NCBI GenBank assembly: GCA_021796315.1
Contig: JAJYOH010000222.1
Coordinates: 1 to 8,736, forward strand
DNA: 8,736 bases
Source: Chloroflexota bacterium
GTDB lineage: Bacteria; Chloroflexota; Anaerolineae; Anaerolineales; Villigracilaceae
Direction of reading: 5' to 3'
This document shows, one piece after another, positions 1 to 6,600 of this stretch (positions are counted from its first letter, which is position 1; the number at the start of each line of letters is the position of its first letter). A model generated the notes under the pieces. The model had not been told where the DNA came from. It did not search any database and was given only the letters and a program-made list of their open reading frames with translations. A program made the translations under genes and the position numbers.

Positions 1-87
1 GGCAAAGGACACAGAGTCTTTCTTCGTGTCCACAAAGAAAAAGCTTTGTGATCTCTGTGCCTTTGTGGTGAGCAACATTATCCTTTT
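1..87. repeat. Intergenic hairpin repeat, copy 1
   Basis: This is the first of two direct copies of an 87-bp element; the other lies at 157-243. They differ at one base (C60 here, T216 there). The copy can fold into a long imperfect hairpin. An outer stem pairs CAAAGG (3-8) and CACAGAG (10-16) with CTCTGTG (53-59) and CCTTTG (60-65), leaving A9 bulged. An inner stem pairs CACAAAG with CTTTGTG around an AAAAAG loop. The element begins at the window edge, so more units may lie to the left. Motifs such as CACCACAAAGACACAGAG are known as dispersed intergenic repeats in many environmental bacterial genomes. No coding function is likely, although one frame is open through it. Confidence 0.85.
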
Positions 88-156
88 AATTTCGGGGTTT
101 CACCACAGAGACACACCGTTCGCGCCGCCAAGCCCGGCGGCACGCCGGTGCGAGAC

Positions 157-243
157 GGCAAAGGACACAGAGTCTTTCTTCGTGTCCACAAAGAAAAAGC
201 TTTGTGATCTCTGTGTCTTTGTGGTGAGCAACATTATCCTTTT
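157..243. repeat. Intergenic hairpin repeat, copy 2
   Basis: This is the second 87-bp copy, 86 of 87 bases identical to 1-87. Its outer stem pairs CAAAG (159-163) and ACACAGAG (165-172) with CTCTGTGT (209-216) and CTTTG (217-221), with G164 bulged. The inner stem pairs 187-193 with 200-206 around a 6-nt loop. The 69-bp spacer (88-156) contains a related inverted fragment (CACCACAGAGACACA) and a GC-rich CCGCC/GGCGG hairpin, so the whole block is a short composite array. The right end overlaps the 3' end of the small minus-strand gene and supplies its last codons and stop. The hairpin has no following T-run, so it is not a standard intrinsic terminator for that operon, though it could protect the mRNA 3' end. 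Confidence 0.85.
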
Positions 244-458
244 TCATAGACGAAGACTTGAATATCAAGCCCGTCTTTATTTAGCATGTCGATCGCGGGT
301 TGGAATGTTGCATCCTTGATCTTTTGTATGTCGCCTGCCGGAGCATAAACCGAAAGCCGCGCTTCTTCGTCGGACATTTTGACGGCCTTCACTTCCGCGC
401 TGGCGCAGGCGGCTTTGATCTTGTCGGTCATTTGCTGGATGGCGTCATCGATGTTCAT
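234..458 (-). CDS. Small hypothetical protein downstream of mutS2 (74 aa)
   Basis: I do not recognise the family. The protein is 74 aa, soluble and rather acidic, with no signal peptide or membrane segment and one cysteine. The residue pattern suggests helix (2-19), strand (21-27), strand (32-38), helix (41-60), strand (64-71): a compact alpha-beta-beta-alpha-beta fold, which is only my reading. It is likely a real gene. An AGGAG ribosome binding site (464-468) sits 5 nt before the ATG, and the gap to the mutS2 stop is only 11 bp on the same strand, so the two should be co-transcribed and possibly translationally coupled. The last codons (Lys, Gly) and TAA stop fall inside the 87-bp repeat, so the C-terminus may have been set by repeat insertion. 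A role linked to MutS2 is possible but rests only on position. Confidence 0.75.
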   Translation of the reverse strand: MNIDDAIQQMTDKIKAACASAEVKAVKMSDEEARLSVYAPAGDIQKIKDATFQPAIDMLNKDGLDIQVFVYEKG

Positions 459-463
459 GTCTG

Positions 464-468
464 CTCCT
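464..468 (-). promoter_or_regulatory. Ribosome binding site of the 74-aa gene
   Basis: The minus strand reads AAAAGGAG, then 5 nt, then ATG (458-456). The site lies between the mutS2 TAA stop (472-470) and the start codon. This near-ideal Shine-Dalgarno sequence fixes the start and argues that the small ORF is translated. Confidence 0.75.
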
Positions 469-469
469 T

Positions 470-2848
470 TTACTTTGCGAGCCTGGCAATGGTCACGCCC
501 GCGCCGCCTTCGTTATCGCGCGCTTCCTCGAAAGATGAAATGTATGGATGCTTCTTTAAATGTTCACGCACAGCTTCGCGCAGCTTGCCGGTGCCTTTGC
601 CATGTACGATGCGCACAAACGGCAAACCGGCCGCGTATGCTTTTTCCAAATATTGTTCAAGCTCATCGATTCCATCTTCGACCATTTTTCCGCGCAAGCT
701 GACTTCCATTCCGGGCGACGGCGTGAACGAAGATTTTTGACTGGCAACTTCAGATCTTATTTCAGGCTGAACGACGGGTACGAATTGCTTTCGTTCAAGG
801 TCGGATAATTTCGCCCGCAAGCGGATACTGCCAATTTGCACTTCCGCATCCGACTCACCGATGGCGGTCACAATTCCATCGGCCTTTAGCGTGCTGACGG
901 TGACTCGCTCGCCCAACTTCAGCGACTGGTCACTGGTCACTGGCAACTTTCTTTCTTCTTTCCTTCTTTCAATTGGTGTCTCAATCTTTTCTTTAACAAC
1001 AGCCAATTTCTCTTCTACCGCTTTGATGGCTTGCAACGGTTGGCTGGCTTTCTTCAGTTGATGCTTCAACGATTCGATATTTTGTTTGAGCACAGCCACT
1101 TCGAGTTCGCCTTCAGCGCGGGCTTTGGCCAAAACTTCGCGGCGTTCGTCTTCGATTTTCTCCAAACGTTTTTCAAGCTCTTGACTTTGAGCTTCAAGTT
1201 TTGCGCGTGCCTTGTCGAGTTTGTCACCGGCGCGCGATGTGCGGTTGCGTTCCTTGCGAATGTCGTCGAGCAATTTGTCGGCGCGCAGGTCGTCAGGGCT
1301 GATCTCACTCCTCGCCGCGGCGATCAGCTTTTCGTCCAGACCGAGGCGCTGGGCGATCAGCAAGGCGTTCGAGCGGCCGGGGAGTCCGAGAGTCAATTTA
1401 TAAGTTGGGCGCAGAGTCTTGATGTCGAATTCAAGCGAGGCGTTGACCACGCCTTCGGTGCTGTGAGCGAAGGTTTTAAGTTCGGGATAATGTGTGGCGA
1501 CAAAAGTCGTGCATCCGTGTTCGAGCAGGTGAGACAAAATGGCGCGCGCCAACGCCGCGCCTTCCTGCGGGTCGGTGCCTGCGCCAAGTTCGTCGAAGAT
1601 GACCAGCGAACGATGATCGATCTTTTTCAGGATGCGGATGATGTTGGTGATGTGTCCGCTGAAAGTCGAAAGCGATTGCTCGATGGATTGCTCGTCGCCG
1701 ATGTCGGCAAAAATATCGTGGAAGCAGGCCAGCTCCGAGCCGCTCTGCGCCGGGATGTGAAGTCCGCTTTGCGCCATGAGCGCCAGCAAGCCGACCGTTT
1801 TGAGCGAGACTGTTTTGCCGCCGGTGTTCGGTCCGGTGATGACGATGGCGCGCGTGCCCGGCGCGGGATCCACGTCGATGGCGACGACGGTGTTCGGGTC
1901 GAGCAGAGGGTGGCGGGCGTGGATTAAATTGATTGAAATGGAGTGCGAAGTCTCCGATGTCAGAGACATCGCACTCCGCAGAATCGGTTCGTTGCCGCGA
2001 ATCTCAGCCGAATATTTTGCCTTTGCAAAAGCGAGGTCGAGCACGGCGAGATTTTCAACGCCATAAATTAATTCGTCGCGATGCGTTCCGATCAATGCAG
2101 AAAGTTCAGCCAAAATCCTGCGTTCTTCATCGCGCTCTGCAAGTTCAAGTTCGCGGACTTCATTATTTAATTCCACAACAGGCAGCGGCTCGACGAAAAG
2201 AGTCGCGCCCGACGATGATTGGTCGTGGACGACGGCTTTGATGCTGCCCTTGAATTCGGCGCGCAGAGGAATGACGTATCGCCCGTCACGTTGTGTGATG
2301 ATCGGCTCCTGCAACTTTGAAGCGGACTCCGTTAAATATCTTTGCAGGCGCGACATCAGCCGGTCGCGCGAAACTTTGATCTGACGCCGCAGGCTGGCGA
2401 GTTTATCCGACGCCGAGTCCAACACTTCGCCGCGCTCGGAAAGTACGCGCGTGATGGCGTCGATGATGCCGTGCGATTCTGGCAATCCAACCGCGATGGC
2501 GCTCAAGCGCGGGGAATCGTCCGCGCTTTTTTCGAGGGACTTTTTCAACGTGCGGCAGGAGATCAGCGTGGATTTAATATCCAGCAGGGATTGAGGATCG
2601 AGAACGCCGCCGCGCGCTGCCAGGTCCGCGGCGGGGCGGATGTCGTGCGCGCCTCCGATGGTCAGGTCGTGAGTAGTCAGCAGGATACTGGCTTCGGACG
2701 TTTCCGCGAGAAGTCGCCTGGCTTCCTCATAATTTGAAGTTGGTTCGAGTGCGCGCGCCAAATCCGCCGAGGCGGAGAAATCACAAAAGCCCGCCAGGCG
2801 CGTGAGGATCTTTGGGTATTCGAGAACTTGCAGGGTCTTGCTGTCCAT
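470..2848 (-). CDS. mutS2: MutS2-family ATPase with C-terminal Smr domain
   Basis: This 792-aa protein has the usual MutS2 length and order. MutS2 enzymes are ABC-class ATPases of the MutS clamp/lever fold without the mismatch-binding domain. They act on branched DNA in recombination control, and in Bacillus on collided ribosomes. Visible here: an N-terminal MDSKTLQVLEYPKIL segment typical of the family start; the core and lever region to about 330; Walker A GPNTGGKT at 339-346; Walker B LVIFDE at 415-420 followed by GAGTDPQEG; the ATHYPEL switch; a charged coiled coil at about 505-640; a small beta-rich KOW-like segment at about 644-690; and an Smr domain at about 714-792 with HGKGTG at 749-754. 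The Smr motif normally written LDLRG is VSLRG here (Ser717). I chose ATG 2848 rather than the TTG at 2890 because family homology begins at MDSK and the upstream 14 codons derive from a repeat fragment. No clear Shine-Dalgarno precedes it. It leads an operon with the 74-aa gene. Confidence 0.97.
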   Translation of the reverse strand: MDSKTLQVLEYPKILTRLAGFCDFSASADLARALEPTSNYEEARRLLAETSEASILLTTHDLTIGGAHDIRPAADLAARGGVLDPQSLLDIKSTLISCRTLKKSLEKSADDSPRLSAIAVGLPESHGIIDAITRVLSERGEVLDSASDKLASLRRQIKVSRDRLMSRLQRYLTESASKLQEPIITQRDGRYVIPLRAEFKGSIKAVVHDQSSSGATLFVEPLPVVELNNEVRELELAERDEERRILAELSALIGTHRDELIYGVENLAVLDLAFAKAKYSAEIRGNEPILRSAMSLTSETSHSISINLIHARHPLLDPNTVVAIDVDPAPGTRAIVITGPNTGGKTVSLKTVGLLALMAQSGLHIPAQSGSELACFHDIFADIGDEQSIEQSLSTFSGHITNIIRILKKIDHRSLVIFDELGAGTDPQEGAALARAILSHLLEHGCTTFVATHYPELKTFAHSTEGVVNASLEFDIKTLRPTYKLTLGLPGRSNALLIAQRLGLDEKLIAAARSEISPDDLRADKLLDDIRKERNRTSRAGDKLDKARAKLEAQSQELEKRLEKIEDERREVLAKARAEGELEVAVLKQNIESLKHQLKKASQPLQAIKAVEEKLAVVKEKIETPIERRKEERKLPVTSDQSLKLGERVTVSTLKADGIVTAIGESDAEVQIGSIRLRAKLSDLERKQFVPVVQPEIRSEVASQKSSFTPSPGMEVSLRGKMVEDGIDELEQYLEKAYAAGLPFVRIVHGKGTGKLREAVREHLKKHPYISSFEEARDNEGGAGVTIARLAK

Positions 2849-2856
2849 GAGTTGAT

Positions 2857-2888
2857 TTAACCACAAAGATGACGAGAACACAAAGGGC
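2857..2888. repeat. Degenerate fragment of the CACAAAG-type intergenic repeat
   Basis: The bases TTAACCACAAAG and, further on, AACACAAAGGGC resemble the reverse complement of the 87-bp repeats at the left of the window (CACCACAAAGACACAGAG), with divergence in the middle. It sits directly upstream of the mutS2 ATG, so repeats of this family bracket the mutS2 operon at both ends. It also explains why the mutS2 frame stays open 14 codons upstream of the true start. Similarity is partial and the boundaries are approximate. Confidence 0.5.
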
Positions 2889-3021
2889 AATAACGAGCAG
2901 CCCGTTTCAGGTTAAACCTTTGACATTTCCATGCCGTAATTTTCCCCCGGACAAATCTTCTTTTAACGGGAGGAAATCCAAAATCCCGCCGAGGGACGCT
3001 GCCTTTAAGTCTTGGAAATCA

Positions 3022-3084
3022 GATTATCTCGGCAAGATAATTAAATATCTCGGCGAGAAAAATAAATATCTGGGCTGGATATTT
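3022..3084. promoter_or_regulatory. Three tandem 21-bp palindromic units, possible operator array
   Basis: Three consecutive 21-bp units each contain a dyad: ATTATCT-5-AGATAAT (3023-3041), TCTCG-1-CGAGA (3048-3058) and AAATATC-7-GATATTT (3064-3084). Their symmetry centres fall at 3032, 3053 and 3074, exactly 21 bp apart, which is two turns of B-DNA. They share a TATCT-C/G-GGC core. This spacing would put bound dimers on one helical face, as in cooperative operators. The array lies about 175 bp upstream of the mutS2 start and about 580 bp upstream of the giant gene, so the target is unclear. No regulator is encoded in the window. Confidence 0.45.
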
Positions 3085-3511
3085 CGAAAACCAACCGTCA
3101 ACCTGGCGTTTCCACGGCTCAAATTAGATTTCCCACCAGGGCGGAGTTGCGTGATATGAGCGCTCAAAATCGGAGACGGACAGCGAAGCTTGTGAAAATT
3201 TCCTTGTAATCCTGTGCCAGTCCATGGTATTGGCCCGGCCATGGCAGCAGACACTCTGAATGTCCATGTTTATCAAGAGTTTAAATTTGGTGGTATCTAA
3301 TTTCTTTGGAATTGACAATCAGCAGGCAATAATCGCTTTATTTGGTCTTCGTTTATGTGAGTAATGACTGTGTCTACCGTTGCCCGTCGCGAATAAATAT
3401 ATGCTTTGTGCAGTGACAGCGATGTACTCAAAACGGGATCGAGTGATTTGAGTCTGTTGACAAGGGATGTGTGGGCGCTGTTTTTGGTTACATTTATCCA
3501 ACGTGGAGTGA

Positions 3512-3539
3512 TTGACTTTTTAGTGTAAATCATTAAAAT
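3512..3539 (+). promoter_or_regulatory. Candidate sigma-70-type promoter for the giant surface-protein gene
   Basis: TTGACT (3512-3517) is followed after 16 bp by TAAAAT (3534-3539), each one base from the consensus -35 and -10 hexamers, in an AT-rich setting. Transcription would begin near 3546 and leave a leader of about 117 nt before the ATG at 3663. This is the best promoter match upstream of the gene. Confidence 0.5.
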
Positions 3540-3551
3540 ATCTTCATAATT

Positions 3552-3567
3552 CTTACGGGTTCGTAAG
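3552..3567 (+). promoter_or_regulatory. Small hairpin in the predicted 5' leader
   Basis: CTTACG (3552-3557) and CGTAAG (3562-3567) form a perfect 6-bp stem with a 4-nt GGTT loop, followed by a G-run. It would lie within the first bases of the transcript from the predicted promoter. It could stabilise the 5' end of the message or be an operator at the transcription start. I do not recognise a riboswitch class here. Confidence 0.3.
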
Positions 3568-3652
3568 GGGGGCGTTTATTAGGCTGGCTAACTTTAGTAC
3601 TCTGTGTGTTTCCACGAAATTTTCAAATCTCGTTCATTTTCGTTCATCGCAC

Positions 3653-3657
3653 GGAGG
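3653..3657 (+). promoter_or_regulatory. Ribosome binding site of the giant surface-protein gene
   Basis: GGAGG lies 5 nt before the ATG at 3663. It selects this start over the in-frame GTG at 3606, which has no such site and would add 19 residues ahead of an otherwise well-formed signal peptide. Confidence 0.8.
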
Positions 3658-3662
3658 AAAAG

Positions 3663-6600
3663 ATGCTTGCGTCTCGTAAAACGTTAACTCATAAAATTGT
3701 TGCAGCTTTTATGGCGGTCATGATCGTGTTGGCGATGTTGCCGGTGAAGACAGCACAGGCGGCTAGTAGCGCCCAAATAAAGCCTACAGCTAACAGTAGT
3801 GCAAATTTCACGAATCCTTCAAACGCCTATGATGGCGATACCACCTCTTATGCTGAAAGTACTATTACTTCTGGCGATTATATAATATTCTCCGCCTTCG
3901 GCGCTCCCACAGGATTCAATATTCCAACCGGTTCGACCATCAATGGTATTGCCGTTACTGTCAGAGGACGTGTCACCAGCACAAGCGGCGCTGAACGACA
4001 ACTTCAGATACAAGTTTCAAACGATAGCGGCAGTACCTACAGCACAATCACCGGTGCCAGAACAACAACTTTTGGAACAACTACTGCAAACCAAACATTT
4101 GGCTCCGCCACTGATCCATGGGGACTTACCTGGGGGACCGTTAATGTAAATTTCGACTCGAACTTCCGTGTAAAAACGACGATAACAGGAACCACCAATA
4201 CACTCAGGTTATATGATATTTATGTAGTAATTTCCTACACTGCTCCCCCTCATGTGATCACGGCCAGTGCCGGTTCAGGCGGGACGATCACGCCATCTGG
4301 AGTGGTATCCATTCCATATGGTACAAATCAGACATTTAACATTGTTCCAAACGCAAACAACGTAGTGCAGGGAGTGTTAATCGATGGCGGAGCATCTGTT
4401 GGGATGGTGAATCACTATACCTTTACGAATGTGACAGCTGATCACGCAATAACGGCAACTTTTGATGAGGGTTGGAGTGCCCCTGGCGCTTTTGCTAATA
4501 ATAATGGCGTCGGAAATCCAGGTAATGTTTTTTCATCTAACGATAGCTATGCCACAATTAATAGTACCAACGATATTGTGAACTATCTTAATTTCAATCT
4601 CGCCATTCCCAACGGTGCCACGATTAATGGTATTGAAGTTGCCATCGAAGGATATAGCACAAGTACCAGGAACGCGGATATAGCCCTCTCCTGGGATAAT
4701 GGCACTACCATAACTACTCCGTTCAAAACGACAACCATGCCGTCAACTACCGCGGCATCAGAAGCGACGGTCGTACTTGGCAGCGCTACTGATGCATGGG
4801 GCCATACATGGTCAGACACTGACTTCGCAAATGACAGCTTTGCAGTGAGAGTTGAGGGCACTAATGCAACCGGGGGAGCAACTTTGAATATCGACCAATT
4901 GCAGGTAAAAGTTTTTTACACTGCGCCGCAAACAGACCAAACCATCACCTTCGGCGCATTGGCGGACGGGACCTACGGTGACGCGCCATTCACGGTCAGC
5001 GCCACGGGCGGCGCATCCGGGAACCCGGTAACCTTTAGCAGTCAGACGCCCTCCATTTGCAGCGTCTCAGGCACTACAGTCACAATATTGCAGGTTGGCA
5101 CGTGCACTGTTCGCGCATCCCAGGCAGGCAACGCCAGCTATAACCCTGCGCCCGATGTGGATCAATCGTTCACCATCAACCCGGCCACACTGACGTACAC
5201 AGCAGATGCGGCCAGCCGCATGTATGGCGCAGTCAACCCGACATTCACCGGCACGATTAGCGGTTTTGTATACGCTGACACGCAAGCATCTGCCACTACA
5301 GGCACTTTATCCTTTACCTCAACTGCCACTACCGCAAGCAACGTTGGAAGCTATGCAATCGATGGCTCCGGCTTAACCGCCAATAACGGCAACTATACTT
5401 TTGTCCAGGCGGCGGGCAATGCCACGGCGCTCACCATCGATCAGGCCACTTCAACAGTGACAGTGGATTGTTCAGTTGGCGCGCCTTACACCTATACCGG
5501 TTCGGCACAGACGCCCTGCACTGCTTCCTATTCAACTTCAGATGGGCTGAGCGGTTCGTTGACCCCCACCTATTCAAGTAATATAGACGCTGGAACAGTA
5601 ACCGCCAGTGCAACTTTTGCCGGGGATGCCAATCACGCAGACAATAGCAACTCGGCTGCCTTCGATATCGGTCAGGCATCTTCAACAGTGACGGTGGATT
5701 GTTCAGTTGGCGCACCTTACACTTATACAGGCTCAGCGCAGACACCTTGCACTGCACAGGCAACGGGCGTAGGCATGAGTCCTGTCGATGTAACCGCTTC
5801 GCTGATTTACTCGAACAATACTGATGCAGGTCCAGCTACAACCGATGCAAGCTGGGATGGAGACATCAATCACACTGGCAGCACCGGATCAGGCAGCTTC
5901 ACCATCGGTCAGGCCAGCCAATCTATCACCTTCAACACATTGGCAGATAAAACATATGGCGATGCGCCATTCACAGTCAACGCGACAGGCGGCGCATCCG
6001 GGAACGCAGTGACCTTTAGCAGTCAGACGCCGGCCACTTGCAGCGTTGCATCTGATACCGTCACGATCCTAAGCGCAGGTCCCTGCACAGTACGCGCTTC
6101 ACAAACAGGTAATGTCAATTACAGCGCCGCAGTCGATGTGGATCAATCATTTAATATTGCATCGGCCGCATCGATCATCACTTTCGACCCGGCCCCGACA
6201 CCCACCTATCTGGGCGCAGACTTCATAGTCAACGCTACGACAACCAACACCGACAGCAGCGTACTGACCTACAGCTACGTCAGCGGTCCATGCTCATTCG
6301 TGAGCGGAGCCACGTTCCACTCCACTGGCGCTGGCGCTTGTGTCGTTCAAGCCGACGGCGCCGCCACCACCAACTTCAATGCCGTTTCACAGACACAAAG
6401 CGTCACGATCGGACAAGCCACACCAGTCATCGCCTGGGCAAGTCCAGCCGATATCACCTATGGAACTGCCTTGGGCGCCACACAGCTGAATGCTTCCAAG
6501 ACAGTGTCAGGCACATTCAACTATACTCCTGCGGCTGGCACAGTCTTGAATGCAGGTAATGGGCAGGCTCTCTCCGTCGACTTCACCTCGAGTGATCCCA

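Larger units (their letters stand above)
2849..3662. other. Divergent intergenic region without a convincing gene
   Basis: This 814-bp stretch separates divergently transcribed mutS2 and the giant surface-protein gene, so it should carry both promoters. I see a repeat fragment (2857-2888), an 11-bp palindrome AGGTTAAACCT (2909-2919), a three-unit 21-bp dyad array (3022-3084), a promoter candidate (3512-3539) and a leader hairpin (3552-3567). Several short open frames of 60-96 codons occur on both strands, but none has a ribosome binding site or a recognisable protein. The section at about 3100-3500 shows nothing I can name and may be decayed sequence. I could not identify a convincing mutS2 promoter. 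Confidence 0.6.

Noticed and set aside
1..243. Possible CRISPR array from the two repeated 87-bp blocks
   Set aside because: There are only two copies, the repeat is far longer than CRISPR repeats, the single spacer is itself repeat-like, and no cas gene is near. It fits a dispersed intergenic repeat.
1031..1927. 298-codon open frame on the plus strand
   Set aside because: It lies wholly antisense to the conserved core of mutS2 and has no recognisable protein or ribosome binding site. It is a codon-bias shadow.
2849..2890. Upstream 14-codon extension of mutS2 from a TTG start
   Set aside because: Family homology begins at MDSK (ATG 2848), and the extension is translated from repeat-like DNA.
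2920..2943. TTGACA on the plus strand near mutS2
   Set aside because: The nearest TAATTT is only 12 bp away, and there is no plus-strand gene for it to serve.
2869..3159. 96-codon plus-strand open frame in the intergenic region
   Set aside because: It overlaps the mutS2 start and the repeat fragment, has no ribosome binding site and no family resemblance. The YLG heptads are explained by the 21-bp DNA repeats.
3222..3244. Two CCATGG palindromes around a GC-rich core
   Set aside because: They are short six-base palindromes likely to occur by chance, with no further copies nearby.
3457..3485. Perfect TTGACA hexamer as a promoter
   Set aside because: There is no acceptable -10 at 16-18 bp (the position reads GTTTTT). 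The pair at 3512-3539 is a better candidate.
3297..3533. 78-codon minus-strand open frame
   Set aside because: It has no Shine-Dalgarno, no recognisable motif and unremarkable composition. It could be a relic but cannot be supported as a gene.
3606..3662. GTG start at 3606 for the giant protein
   Set aside because: It would put 19 polar and mixed residues before the signal peptide and has no ribosome binding site, whereas ATG 3663 has GGAGG at ideal distance.
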